A DNA stretch of 64,000 bases from NCBI GenBank assembly GCA_963773585.1, contig CAVZBR010000014.1:1-64000 (forward strand), in the 5' to 3' direction. The notes below the pieces were generated by a model. The model worked only from the letters and a program-made list of their open reading frames with translations. It did not search any database and was not told where the DNA came from. The translations under genes were made by a program, and so were the position numbers. The stretch comes from CAVXJN01 sp963773585. GTDB lineage: Bacteria; Pseudomonadota; Gammaproteobacteria; JASBUN01. Below, one piece after another: positions 1 to 9,022 of the stretch (position 1 is its first letter; every line of letters begins with the position of its first letter).

Positions 1-1
1 A

Positions 2-733
2 GGCAACTTCGATGCCGGCATGAGCCTGGTGAAACAGGTGGCCGAAGAAGCGCCGGTGACCATCGTCAACTCCATCAATCCGTTCCGGCTGCAAGGCCAG
101 AAGACCGCGGCATTCGAAATCATCGAGGAATTGGAACGGGCGCCGGATTTTCACTGTTTGCCCGTGGGCAATGCCGGCAATATCACCGCCCATTGGATCG
201 GTTACTGCGAATATTCCTCTGCTTCGGGTGCGCATGTCACCGAAGCGTGCAGCTTCTGCAAGGGCAAGTGCCGTTACGCCGGCGGCGCAATCGTCGGCAA
301 CCGTCCGCGCATGGTGGGCTACCAGGCATCGGGCAGCGCGCCGTTTCTGCGCGGTAAGATGGTCGACAATCCCGACACCGTGGCGACCGCCATTCGCATC
401 GGCCACCCGCAATCCTGGGAACATGCCTGGAAGGTGCAAAAGGAGTCCGGCGGCTGGTTCGACGAGTGCAGCGATCAGGAAATTCTCGATGCCCAAAAGT
501 TGCTGGCGCAGAAGGAAGGTGTATTTTGCGAGCCGGCGTCGGCTACCTCCCTGGCTGGAGCCATGCGCGACATCCGTTCCGGCAAGATTCCCGAAGGCAG
601 TACCGTGGTGTGCACGCTCACCGGACACGGACTCAAGGACCCGGACACGGCGATCAAGCAGAGCATCCAGCCCATGGAGGCGATCGACGCGAATCTGGAC
701 GCCGTCAAGCGCGCCATTCTCGACAAGCTCTGA
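2..733 (+). CDS. thrC: Threonine synthase, C-terminal part
   Basis: The 5' end lies outside the window; 243 residues are visible. Threonine synthase is a PLP enzyme that converts O-phospho-L-homoserine to threonine. The glycine/asparagine loop PVGNAGNITAHW is the expected PLP-phosphate-binding region, and the ending ...EGVFCEPASATSLAG...TGHGLKDPDTAIKQ is typical of bacterial ThrC. Oddity: between the loop and the segment RPRMVGYQASGSAPF there is an extra segment containing CSFCKGKC (bases about 248-271), giving three closely spaced cysteines. From memory, some gammaproteobacterial ThrC proteins carry a longer segment at this place, so this is probably a lineage variant. The next gene starts 81 bases downstream on the same strand. 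Confidence 0.93.
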   Translation, partial: GNFDAGMSLVKQVAEEAPVTIVNSINPFRLQGQKTAAFEIIEELERAPDFHCLPVGNAGNITAHWIGYCEYSSASGAHVTEACSFCKGKCRYAGGAIVGNRPRMVGYQASGSAPFLRGKMVDNPDTVATAIRIGHPQSWEHAWKVQKESGGWFDECSDQEILDAQKLLAQKEGVFCEPASATSLAGAMRDIRSGKIPEGSTVVCTLTGHGLKDPDTAIKQSIQPMEAIDANLDAVKRAILDKL

Positions 734-814
734 GTACCAACCGGTGCTGGCCCGAGGGGCGGCACCGGGTCCTTTCTCAGCCGAAGCGATCGGTTTCGGC
801 TTGCCAAGGTAGCC

Positions 815-1858
815 ATGGCCCCGCCAGCACGAAATCTGCATTTGTTGACGCCGGGACTGGTGGCGGAACTGACGGCTTCGGAGGCCGAAGGCGTTCGATT
901 GCCGCAACTGCCGGCGGCTGAGCGGATGCTGGCACGCGGTGCGCGTAGCTCGACTCCATGCAAGGACCTGCGTGAGCAACTGTTCGACGGTTTTGCAGTC
1001 ACGGGGGCTGCGGGCGTCGCGGCGCTCACCCATTTGGCCGATGGCGGTCGGCCCGGCGATGGTTACTGGCTACGTGCCGACCCGGTGCATTTGCGCGCCG
1101 ACCAGGACCGCCTCATCCTGTTTGCGGGTGAAACCCTGCAACTGCGGCTTGATGAAGCCCAAGCCCTGTGCGCGTCCCTGGATGCGCACTTCCAGGACCG
1201 GCAATGGCACTTCGAAGCGCCACACGCACAACGCTGGTATCTCCAGCCCGCGTATGTCCCGGCGCTAGGCACCGTCGCCATAGAACACGTCATGGGGCGT
1301 GACATTCATTTGCACATGCCCAGCGGTAACGATGGCGGTAAATGGCGTGCGGCATTGAATGAGGTACAGATGCTGCTGCACGATCATCCGGTCAACGTTG
1401 CCCGTGAGGCGAGGGGCCGTTTGCCGGTAAACAGTGTCTGGTTCTGGGGCGGTGGGTCGCTACCGAAAGATGCACGCAGCAACTGGCGCAGCATCGCCAG
1501 CGACGAGCCCCTGGCGCGAGGACTTGCCCTGTGTGCCGGCGGCACGCCCATGTCGGCGCCGGAAGACTTCGCCCGATGGGAGGCCATGGCCGTGGCTGGC
1601 GACCACTTGTTGGTATTGACTTCATTGCAGCAGCGCCATGCCGAAGGCGAGCTGCCGTCGTGGTCCGACGCGGTTGCTGCCTTGGAGCGAAATTGGCTCG
1701 CGCCCGCTTTGCAGGCCCTGGGGCGGGGCACCGTGCAGCGCATACAATGGTGGCCGGGCGGCAGGTCGAGGTATGTGTTGGATCGCAAAGCCACGTGGCG
1801 ATTCTGGCGTCGGTCGAAGGGCATCCCGATCGTCGCCGCTGTGGAGCCTGACCAATGA
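815..1858 (+). CDS. rpfE: RpfE-like phosphoglycerate-mutase-related protein
   Basis: A 347-residue cytoplasmic protein with no signal peptide or membrane segment. It resembles the COG4255/RpfE family, annotated as phosphoglycerate-mutase-like and named from the rpf region of Xanthomonas, where it also neighbours recJ. The conserved-looking stretch NSVWFWGGGSLP (about residues 206-217) is the feature I rely on, together with synteny. The stop overlaps the start of recJ in an ATGA arrangement, so the two are co-translated. The biochemical role is not established. The start at 815 follows a short purine stretch (AAGGTAG). Confidence 0.75.
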   Translation: MAPPARNLHLLTPGLVAELTASEAEGVRLPQLPAAERMLARGARSSTPCKDLREQLFDGFAVTGAAGVAALTHLADGGRPGDGYWLRADPVHLRADQDRLILFAGETLQLRLDEAQALCASLDAHFQDRQWHFEAPHAQRWYLQPAYVPALGTVAIEHVMGRDIHLHMPSGNDGGKWRAALNEVQMLLHDHPVNVAREARGRLPVNSVWFWGGGSLPKDARSNWRSIASDEPLARGLALCAGGTPMSAPEDFARWEAMAVAGDHLLVLTSLQQRHAEGELPSWSDAVAALERNWLAPALQALGRGTVQRIQWWPGGRSRYVLDRKATWRFWRRSKGIPIVAAVEPDQ

Positions 1859-3588
1859 GCCAAGTACGAATCCAGCGTCGAAACGTACCGAGCGCAAACC
1901 TGCGCGCCTTGGCGGCGCTCGAGCCGGTCCTCGATCGTATTTACGCCGCCCGTGCCGTGGTCGACCCGTCGCATCTGGAGTGCGGTCTGGAGCGGTTGCT
2001 GGCGGTGAGCGCGTTGCGAGGTATCGATCAAGCCACGGCGCTGCTCGACGAGGCGCTGCAACAGCGACACCGCATTCTGGTGGTCGGCGACTTCGATGCC
2101 GACGGCGCCACCAGCTGCGCGCTGGCAGTGCGGGCCCTTCGGTCGCTGGGCGCAGCCGAGGTGGATTATCTGGTGCCCAACCGCTTTGAATTCGGCTACG
2201 GCCTGACGCCGGAGATCGTGGCCGTTGCCGCCGAGCGCGCGCCTGACCTCATCGTCACGGTCGACAATGGCATTTCCAGCATCGCTGGCGTCGATGCTGC
2301 TCGTGCCCGCGGAATCCGCGTCCTGGTCACCGATCACCATCTGGCCGGTGCGGTGCTGCCGGCGGCGGAGGCCATCGTCAACCCGAATCAGCCTGACGAC
2401 GATTTCGCCAGCAAGCATCTCGCCGGAGTCGGCGTGATCTTCTACGTCATGCTGGCCCTGCGGGCGCATCTGCGCGACGCCGGTTGGTTCTCGACGCGCG
2501 GGCTGCAGGAGCCCAACATGGCCCGCTTTCTCGATCTGGTGGCGCTGGGCACCGTAGCCGACGTGGTGCCGCTGGATGCCAACAACCGCATCCTGGTCGA
2601 GCAAGGCCTGCGTCGGATTCGTGCCGGCCAGTGCTGCGCGGGCATCAGCGCGTTGTTGCAGGTCGCGGGGCGCCAGAGCCAACGGATCGTGGCATCGGAC
2701 CTGGGGTTCGCGGTCGGTCCGCGGCTCAATGCCGCTGGACGCCTCGAGGACATGGCGCTGGGCATCGAATGTCTGCTGACCGACGATGCGCACAGCGCGG
2801 CGCAGATGGCGCAACAGCTCGATCAGCTCAATCGCGATCGGCGGGAAATCGAGGCTCAGATGCGCGATCAAGCCCTGGCGGAGATTGCGCGCATCCAACT
2901 GGCGCCGGACGACGAAACGCTGCCCCACGGCGTGTGCTTGTTCGATGCGAGTTGGCACCAGGGCGTGATCGGTATCGTGGCCTCGCGTATCAAAGAGCAT
3001 CTCCATCGTCCGGTGATCGCGTTTGCGTCGGCAGGCGAGGGGCAACTGAAAGGTTCGGCGCGTTCGATTCCAGGCTTGCACATACGCGACGTCCTGGACG
3101 CGGTGGCAGCACATCATCCCGGACTGATCGACAAGTTCGGCGGTCACGCCATGGCGGCAGGGCTCAGCCTCGAGCATCGGCACTTCGAAGCCTTCAAAGC
3201 CGCGTTCGACGCGCAAGTGCGCCGCCAGCTCAGTCCCGAAGATCTGCAGGGCGTGATCTGGAGCGACGGCGAGCTGGACGAAGCCCACATGTGCCTGGAG
3301 TTGGCCGAGCGCCTGCGTGCGTCCGGGCCGTGGGGCCAGGGGTTTCCGGAACCGATCTTCGACGGCAATTTCGAAGTCATGGAACGACGCATTGTCGGGG
3401 ATCGGCACTGGAAAATGGTCGTGCGACCGCTGCCCGGCAGCATTTGTATGGACGCCATTGCGTTCAACGCGCTGGAGCGGCAATGGCCGGAAACCCGGGA
3501 GGTGCGCCTGGCCTATCGGCTGGACGTCAACGAATATCGTGGCTGCTGCGCAGCGCAGTTGGTGGTCGAACACATGGACCTGCTTTAG
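1855..3588 (+). CDS. recJ: Single-stranded-DNA-specific exonuclease RecJ
   Basis: RecJ is a 5'-3' single-strand DNA exonuclease of recombination and mismatch repair. The 577-residue length fits the family. DHH-phosphoesterase motifs are visible: DFDADGATS (about residues 79-87, metal-binding aspartates), TVDNGIS (about 135-141) and DHH (160-162). The C-terminal DHHA1 part shows KGSARSIPG and KFGGHAMAAG. It begins inside the last codons of the RpfE gene (4-base overlap), so translation is probably coupled. No intrinsic terminator with a T-run follows, but a strong hairpin lies at 3637-3655. Confidence 0.96.
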   Translation: MSQVRIQRRNVPSANLRALAALEPVLDRIYAARAVVDPSHLECGLERLLAVSALRGIDQATALLDEALQQRHRILVVGDFDADGATSCALAVRALRSLGAAEVDYLVPNRFEFGYGLTPEIVAVAAERAPDLIVTVDNGISSIAGVDAARARGIRVLVTDHHLAGAVLPAAEAIVNPNQPDDDFASKHLAGVGVIFYVMLALRAHLRDAGWFSTRGLQEPNMARFLDLVALGTVADVVPLDANNRILVEQGLRRIRAGQCCAGISALLQVAGRQSQRIVASDLGFAVGPRLNAAGRLEDMALGIECLLTDDAHSAAQMAQQLDQLNRDRREIEAQMRDQALAEIARIQLAPDDETLPHGVCLFDASWHQGVIGIVASRIKEHLHRPVIAFASAGEGQLKGSARSIPGLHIRDVLDAVAAHHPGLIDKFGGHAMAAGLSLEHRHFEAFKAAFDAQVRRQLSPEDLQGVIWSDGELDEAHMCLELAERLRASGPWGQGFPEPIFDGNFEVMERRIVGDRHWKMVVRPLPGSICMDAIAFNALERQWPETREVRLAYRLDVNEYRGCCAAQLVVEHMDLL

Positions 3589-3636
3589 GCACTCAAAGCC
3601 GGGACTCGCGCTCCGCTGCAAAGATATTGACGCGTG

Positions 3637-3655
3637 GCGGGATCGCCGATCCCGC
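3637..3655. terminator. Hairpin between recJ and prfB
   Basis: A perfect 8-bp inverted repeat, GCGGGATC and GATCCCGC, separated by GCC. It sits 48 bases after the recJ stop and 78 bases before prfB. There is no T-tract after it, so it is not a classical intrinsic terminator; it may instead protect the recJ mRNA end or assist Rho-dependent termination. A TATGAT box at 3690-3695 lies between it and prfB without a convincing -35. Confidence 0.4.
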
Positions 3656-3732
3656 TCGCGGGGTCGCGCGGGCCGCTGTGCCTTTGTAGTATGATGGAGA
3701 CTTTGCAATTCAAACTCCGGACGTGCATGACC

Positions 3733-4831
3733 ATGGTGGAAATCAACCCTCTCTACAGCCAAATCGAAGACCTGCAAGGGCGTGCTGAAGCCCTGAGGGG
3801 GTATCTTTGACTATCCGGCCAAGAGCGAGCGTCTGACCGAAGTCACCCGCGAACTAGAGCAACCTGACGTCTGGAGCGATCCGGAACGGGCCCAATCGCT
3901 GGGGCGGGAAAGGGCGAGCCTGGAAAAAATCGTCAGCACTTTGGGCACTTTGGGCGCCGGTCTCAACGATGCCCAGGAATTGTTGGAACTGGCGGCGGAA
4001 GAAAATGATGAAGGCGCCATCGGCGAAGTCGCACGCGATCTCCAACGGATGGAGCAGCAGGTCGCCGACCTGGAATTCCAACGCATGTTTGCCGGCGAAA
4101 TGGATCCCGCCAACGCCTTCCTGGACGTCCAGTCCGGTTCCGGCGGCACCGAAGCCCAGGACTGGGCCGAGATGCTGCTGCGCATGTACCTGCGGTGGGG
4201 AGAACGGCGCGGCTTCAAAACCGAGCTGATCGAAGTCTCCCCCGGCGAAGTGGCGGGCATCAAGAGTGCCACGGTGCGGTTTGAGGGCGAATACGCCTAC
4301 GGCTGGCTGCGCACCGAAACCGGCGTGCACCGGCTGGTGCGCAAGTCGCCGTTCGATTCCGGAAACCGCCGTCACACCTCATTTGCAGCGGTGTTCGTCT
4401 CGCCGGAAGTCGAGGACGATATCGACATCGAGGTCAATCCTGCGGATCTTCGCATCGACGTTTATCGTGCCAGCGGCGCGGGAGGCCAGCACGTCAACCG
4501 CACGGAGTCGGCGGTGCGCATCACCCACGAACCCAGCGGCATCGTGGTGCAATGCCAGACCGACCGTTCCCAGCACAAGAACAAAGCCACGGCCATGAAG
4601 CAGCTCAAGGCCAAGCTCTATGAACTTGAAATGCAAAAGCGTCGTGCCGAGCAGCAAGTGCAGGAAGACAGCAAATCCGACATCGGTTGGGGCAGTCAGA
4701 TTCGTTCCTACGTGCTCGATCAGTCCCGGATCAAAGACCTGCGCACTGGTATCGAAACCGGCAACACCCAAGCGGTGTTGGACGGCGATCTGGATTCATT
4801 CATCGAGGCCAGCCTGAAGAGCGGCCTTTGA
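3733..4831 (+). CDS. prfB: Peptide chain release factor 2 (programmed +1 frameshift)
   Basis: RF2 terminates translation at UGA and UAA. The gene is read as 3733-3807 joined to 3809-4831, giving 365 residues, the same length as E. coli RF2. The N-terminus MVEINPLY and the post-shift sequence DYPAKSERLTEV match the family across the junction. The codon-recognition tripeptide SPF is in LVRKSPFDSGNRR and the peptidyl-hydrolase motif GGQ is in SGAGGQHVN. I chose ATG 3733 rather than the in-frame ATG at 3727 because it matches the family N-terminus. Without the shift, translation stops at the UGA at 3808-3810 after 25 codons. lysS follows after 28 bases and is probably in the same operon. Confidence 0.97.
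3796..3811 (+). promoter_or_regulatory. prfB programmed +1 frameshift signal
   Basis: The element is AGGGGG-TAT-CTT-TGA-C: an internal Shine-Dalgarno-like AGGGGG at 3796-3801, the slippery CUU at 3805-3807, and the in-frame UGA at 3808-3810 followed by C. It appears identical to the E. coli prfB element. When RF2 is scarce the ribosome pauses at UGA, tRNA-Leu slips one base forward and reading continues with GAC at 3809. This is autoregulation of RF2 and not a mutation. Confidence 0.97.
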
Positions 4832-4859
4832 GCAACCGCACCGACCTATTGTAGGCACC

Positions 4860-6365
4860 ATGAGCGATACACCGGAACAGAACAATCCCGCGGATGAGCA
4901 CCGCCTCATCGCCGAACGACGCACCAAACTCGGTTCCCTGCGCGAACGCGGAACGCCGTTTCCGAATGATTTCCGCCGCAACGTAGTGGCGGGCGAGCTG
5001 CATGCGGAATACGACGATAAAGACCATGAAGCCCTGGAAGCCGAACCGGTACGGGTCAGCGTTGCCGGACGGATGATGGCCAAGCGGGTCATGGGCAAGG
5101 CGAGCTTCGCGCAGCTGATGGATATGTCGGGACGGATTCAACTGTTCCTGCAGCGGGACGCGCTGCCGGAAGGCGTATACCAGGATTTCAAGAGCTGGGA
5201 TGTAGGCGACATCCTCGGCGCCGAGGGTGTGCTGTTCAAAACCAAAACCGGAGAGTTGTCGATCAAGGTCGATCAGGTGCGCTTATTGACCAAATCCCTG
5301 CGGCCTTTGCCGGATAAATTCCATGGCCTGTCGGATACCGAAACCCGTTATCGCCAGCGCTATGTCGATCTGATCATGAACGAAGTATCGCGGGAGGTGT
5401 TCCGCACCCGCACCGCCATCGTCAATTATATTCGCGACTTTCTCAACGCGCGCGGTTTCCTGGAAGTGGAAACGCCGATGATGCAGGTGATTCCGGGCGG
5501 TGCCACAGCGCGTCCGTTCGTGACCCATCACAATGCCTTGGACATGGGTTTGTACCTGCGCATTGCGCCGGAACTGTATTTGAAGCGCTTGGTGGTCGGC
5601 GGTTTCGAGAAGGTGTACGAAATCAATCGCAATTTCCGCAACGAAGGTTTGTCCACCCGCCACAACCCTGAGTTCACCATGCTGGAGTTCTACGAGGCCT
5701 ATGCCGATTACCATGTGCTCATGGATCTGACCGAGCAGTTATTGCGGGGCATTGCCGAGGACGTGCTCGGCAGGACGCAAATCGAATATCAGGGCGAGCG
5801 TTATGATTTCGGCAAACCCTTTGCGCGCATGACGGTGAAGGAGTCCATCCTGCGGTTCAACCCGGACCTGCAATCGTCGCAGATTGAAGATTTGCAGCAG
5901 GCGCGGGAGATTGCCCGACGTCTGGATTTGTCGCTCAAAGACAGTTGGGGCTTGGGTAAGGTGCAGATCGAAATTTTCGAAAAAACGGTGGAAAGCGGAC
6001 TCATGAATCCGACGTTCATTACCGAGTATCCCACCGAAGTATCACCCCTGGCGCGCCGCAATGACCAGGATCCGTCGGTAACCGACCGATTCGAGTTTTT
6101 CGTCGGCGGCCGCGAATTGGCCAATGGCTTTTCCGAGCTCAATGACGCCGAAGATCAGGCCGAGCGTTTCCAGAAGCAGGTGCAGGACAAGGACGCCGGC
6201 GACGAGGAGGCCATGCACTTCGACGCCGACTATATCCGCGCCCTGGAACATGGCATGCCGCCAACCGCCGGCGAAGGCATCGGCATCGATCGTCTGGTGA
6301 TGTTGTTCACCGACGCGCCGTCGATCCGCGATGTACTGTTGTTCCCGCACATGCGTCCGGAATAA
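4860..6365 (+). CDS. lysS: Lysyl-tRNA synthetase, class II
   Basis: A 501-residue class II aminoacyl-tRNA synthetase charging tRNA-Lys. The N-terminal OB-fold anticodon-binding domain (about residues 55-150, starting near VSVAGRMMAKRV) is followed by the catalytic domain. Motif 2 is FRNEGLSTRHNPEFTMLEF and motif 3 is GEGIGIDRLVMLF near the C-terminus. The prfB-lysS order is common in Gammaproteobacteria and suggests one transcript. The ribosome site before ATG 4860 is weak. The gene ends 68 bases before the convergent HDOD gene, with no clear terminator between them. Confidence 0.97.
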   Translation: MSDTPEQNNPADEHRLIAERRTKLGSLRERGTPFPNDFRRNVVAGELHAEYDDKDHEALEAEPVRVSVAGRMMAKRVMGKASFAQLMDMSGRIQLFLQRDALPEGVYQDFKSWDVGDILGAEGVLFKTKTGELSIKVDQVRLLTKSLRPLPDKFHGLSDTETRYRQRYVDLIMNEVSREVFRTRTAIVNYIRDFLNARGFLEVETPMMQVIPGGATARPFVTHHNALDMGLYLRIAPELYLKRLVVGGFEKVYEINRNFRNEGLSTRHNPEFTMLEFYEAYADYHVLMDLTEQLLRGIAEDVLGRTQIEYQGERYDFGKPFARMTVKESILRFNPDLQSSQIEDLQQAREIARRLDLSLKDSWGLGKVQIEIFEKTVESGLMNPTFITEYPTEVSPLARRNDQDPSVTDRFEFFVGGRELANGFSELNDAEDQAERFQKQVQDKDAGDEEAMHFDADYIRALEHGMPPTAGEGIGIDRLVMLFTDAPSIRDVLLFPHMRPE

Positions 6366-6433
6366 TCCTTATTCAGAATCCACGGCCCGTCTGTTTTACT
6401 CGGCAAGCGGCGGCCCACTGACGTTGCGGCGTC

Positions 6434-7279
6434 CTACGGAGCCGTGATCAGAATGTGCTCGATTTCCTCGAGCTCTTCCTTGTGGTCTTCGATTTCGACC
6501 ACGTTGATGTCGGTGGCGATTCCCAGTCGTTCGAAGGCGGGAACTTCGTTCCAATCCAGTTTTCCGTGTGGATGATCGGCACCGATATAGCATTGCAAAT
6601 TCGCCACCATCACCACGTCGACGTAGTCGGGGCCCGAATTCGGCGCGCGATCGAGATTTTCATGTTCCGCGGCTACCGCCACCAAACTGTCGGGAAATTC
6701 CCAATTGCGGAGGATTTTCTCACCCAGTATCGGGTGCAGCTTGAAGATCACCTCATCGAGCAACGATTCGTCTTCCAGCAATTCCGGTATGTCGTCCGCA
6801 CGCACCAAGATCGGCAATGCGCCGATATCGTGAATCAGGCCGCCGAGCATTGCCTGATCCTTTTGCAGCCCGTTCACCTGTCCTGCCAGCACGCGGCTGA
6901 TCGCCGAAACCTGCACGCTATGTTCCCAGAGCCTGCGCAAGCGCGTGTCCAGCGCTTCCGAGGTGGCCTGGAACATCTGCCGCATCACCAACGTGGTAAC
7001 CAGATTGCGGACCACGGCGTAGCCCATGCGGGCAATGGCATTCTGCAGATTGTCGATCGGGTTGCGCGCCCGATACAGCGGACTGTTTGCGACTTGCAAC
7101 AGCCGCGCGGAGAGGGCTGCGTCGGTGGCCACGATTTCTGCGATTTGACTAGCTGAGGTATTGTCTGCCTCCACCGCATCCCGCACCCGTAGGGCGACTT
7201 CGGGTAGCGTGGGCAGTATCAGCTCGTTGTTCTCGATTTCGCTCTGCAGATCCGAAAGCAGCTTCTCTTCGTTGATCAA
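6434..7279 (-). CDS. HDOD domain signalling protein
   Basis: A 281-residue soluble protein with the HDOD fold, a degenerate relative of HD phosphohydrolases found in bacterial signalling. Visible family features are the N-terminal LPTLPEVALRVRDAV and the core ...QIAEIVATDAALSARLLQVANSP, followed by GGLIHDIGALP. No other domain is attached. The start appears to be TTG at 7279, preceded by GGGGAGA at a good distance. It lies 106 bases downstream of ygfZ on the same strand and may share its transcript. HDOD proteins rarely have a known substrate; none can be assigned here. Confidence 0.85.
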   Translation of the reverse strand: MINEEKLLSDLQSEIENNELILPTLPEVALRVRDAVEADNTSASQIAEIVATDAALSARLLQVANSPLYRARNPIDNLQNAIARMGYAVVRNLVTTLVMRQMFQATSEALDTRLRRLWEHSVQVSAISRVLAGQVNGLQKDQAMLGGLIHDIGALPILVRADDIPELLEDESLLDEVIFKLHPILGEKILRNWEFPDSLVAVAAEHENLDRAPNSGPDYVDVVMVANLQCYIGADHPHGKLDWNEVPAFERLGIATDINVVEIEDHKEELEEIEHILITAP

Positions 7280-7385
7280 ACCGATGTCTCCCCGGAAAGG
7301 CGCAGATAGTGATTCGTGGAATTCTATTCCTTACTTAGCGGCATACTCCGCAGCGCCTTTAAGGAATTGCGCCCCGATGTTCGAC

Positions 7386-8444
7386 TCAGGCGTCGTCGCT
7401 CGCGGGTTCGGGTAGGGTGTAAGGCAGGTCGAGCAACTCCAGTACCGGGCCGCCGGCATTTACCAGGTGCAACCGGGTGTCGGCGCGAGCAATTTCCAGT
7501 ACGGCGAGCAGTTCGAAGCCGCCGTCGGGAGCGCACTCGGCGCGCACCACTTTGCCGGCGCTCTGACCGTCGGAGCCCTCGGCGACCACGGCGTCACCGG
7601 GTTGCGGCCGCTCGCTGGCGTCCACCCGAGCGCGGTACATGCGGCGTTTGAGCTTGCCGAGATATTGCATTCGGGCCACGACTTCCTGGCCGGTGTAACA
7701 GCCCTTTTTGAAGTTCACGCCGCCCAGCGCCTGCAGATTGGTCATCTGGGGCACAAATGCGTCCGCGGTCTGCTCGAATATCATTGGCAAGCCCGCACGG
7801 ATATCCAGCAACTCCCACGGGCCGCGACCCACAGGAGCTGCGCGCACGTCCAGGCTGGTCCACAATTTTTCCATGGGTTCGCGCTCACCGTGGATCTCGA
7901 ACCTGGGGTGTGGGCCCGGTAAGCGGATGGCGGTCAAATCCTTGGCCTGCACGACTCCGTCGAATTCCTGCGGAAGGTTGCCCAGGTAGTCGCGCAGCAC
8001 CGCTTCCGACTGTGGCCCGGACAATCCGATTCGCACCAAGCTGTCGCTGGCATCCTCGAGAGAGGCTTTGGCGCGCAATACGAACATCCGCAGCCGTTTC
8101 AATGTTGCGTCCACGAGGGGGCGAGGAAGGCATAGGAAATACCGCTCGCCGCGCATAAAGATACGGAAACTGGCCAGCATCCGGCCCTTGGGACTGCAAT
8201 AGGCGGAAAGCTGACTGTGCCCGGCATCCACTTGACGCACGTCCCCGGTGAGCTGACCTTGCAAAAAGCTCGCCGCATCTTCGCCATGGACGCCAATCAG
8301 ACCCACGTGGGAAAGATCCGCGATGACCTCGCCAGTGGTGACGACGCGCAGTTCGCGTTCCTCATTGCCAAAGGATTTGACGACATCATCGTCGGACACT
8401 TCCGCGCCCTTGTTCAGCAAAAACGCTTTCCATTCGGATTTCAT
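7386..8444 (-). CDS. ygfZ: Folate-binding protein YgfZ (iron-sulfur enzyme repair factor)
   Basis: YgfZ/GcvT-like protein that binds tetrahydrofolate and helps maintain [4Fe-4S] enzymes. The family signature is KKGCYTGQEVVARM with the conserved cysteine. I set the start at ATG 8444 (MKSEWKAFLLNKG, 352 residues) because the 17 residues of the longer open frame up to 8495 do not look like the family and run into the hairpin at 8497-8528. It is divergent from the succinate dehydrogenase operon, whose iron-sulfur subunit could be a client; that link is inference. Confidence 0.88.
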   Translation of the reverse strand: MKSEWKAFLLNKGAEVSDDDVVKSFGNEERELRVVTTGEVIADLSHVGLIGVHGEDAASFLQGQLTGDVRQVDAGHSQLSAYCSPKGRMLASFRIFMRGERYFLCLPRPLVDATLKRLRMFVLRAKASLEDASDSLVRIGLSGPQSEAVLRDYLGNLPQEFDGVVQAKDLTAIRLPGPHPRFEIHGEREPMEKLWTSLDVRAAPVGRGPWELLDIRAGLPMIFEQTADAFVPQMTNLQALGGVNFKKGCYTGQEVVARMQYLGKLKRRMYRARVDASERPQPGDAVVAEGSDGQSAGKVVRAECAPDGGFELLAVLEIARADTRLHLVNAGGPVLELLDLPYTLPEPASDDA

Positions 8445-8496
8445 GCGGAAATAACCTGCATTGAGGTGACCTGCGGTGGCGCACATATTAGTCAAA

Positions 8497-8528
8497 CGTG
8501 CCGGCTTTGTCAGCCGAGGTCCGGCACG
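8497..8528. other. Hairpin in the ygfZ-sdhC divergent region
   Basis: An 8-bp perfect inverted repeat, CGTGCCGG at 8497-8504 and CCGGCACG at 8521-8528, enclosing a loop that itself contains GGCT and AGCC. It lies 52 bases before the ygfZ start and only six bases upstream of the proposed sdhC -35 box, so it could be a regulator-binding dyad for either promoter. Confidence 0.4.
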
Positions 8529-8533
8529 CCAGG

Positions 8534-8562
8534 TTGAGTGCGGCCTCGGGCGGCACTATGAT
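8534..8562 (+). promoter_or_regulatory. Candidate sigma-70 promoter for sdhCDAB
   Basis: TTGAGT at 8534-8539 and TATGAT at 8557-8562 with a 17-base spacer, about 74 bases upstream of the sdhC start. This is the best sigma-70 match I found in the window. It lies directly next to the inverted repeat at 8497-8528. Confidence 0.5.
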
Positions 8563-8635
8563 GGGCGGACAGCGCAGCGATCGGGTTCTTGATCCTGACG
8601 CGCCGCGAATTCATCTCAGGGAGGCGACACAGTCG

Positions 8636-9022
8636 GTGGCGATGGCGAATCCGAACAAAAGACCCGTCTTTCTGAATCTGCTTCTCATTCGACAACCGCC
8701 TCCCGCCGTGCTCTCCATCGGCCACCGCATCTCCGGCGTTTTGATGGTGCTGTTGCTGCCCTTGCTGATCTATTTGTTCGACCTTTCGGTTCGCAGTCCA
8801 GACAGCTATGCGCGCTTGCAGTCCTGGTTCGGTTCCGTGCCCGGCCGAATACTGGTGGTCGCACTGGCATGGATGTTGGCCCATCATCTGCTCGCCGGCA
8901 TTCGCTTTCTGCTGCTCGATGTGCACGTGGGAGTGCAGCGGACGCCGGCCCGGCGCAGCGCCTGGGCGGTGAATATCGCCGGCGTCGTGATCGCCTTGAT
9001 CGTTCTGGGAGCGGTGCTGTGA
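8636..9022 (+). CDS. sdhC: Succinate dehydrogenase cytochrome b556 subunit SdhC
   Basis: Membrane anchor of complex II that binds heme b and quinone. It has three hydrophobic helices. The family signature is present in the N-terminal part (KRPVFLNLLLIRQPPPAVLSIGHRISG without quoting further), including the conserved SIGHRISG. The histidines in LAHHLLAGIRFLLLD belong to the region that supplies the heme ligand. Start choice: AGGGAGG at about 8618-8624 is 11 bases from GTG 8636 but 17 from ATG 8642, so GTG is preferred (128 residues). It overlaps sdhD by four bases (GTGA). Confidence 0.93.
   Translation: MAMANPNKRPVFLNLLLIRQPPPAVLSIGHRISGVLMVLLLPLLIYLFDLSVRSPDSYARLQSWFGSVPGRILVVALAWMLAHHLLAGIRFLLLDVHVGVQRTPARRSAWAVNIAGVVIALIVLGAVL

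Noticed and set aside
1384..3777. 797-codon open frame on the minus strand opposite recJ
   Set aside because: It is the antisense shadow of recJ and its flanks in GC-rich DNA; composition is rich in Arg, His and Gln with no domain.
3733..3810. prfB as a pseudogene because of the early TGA
   Set aside because: The stop is the programmed frameshift site and the joined product has the exact family length.
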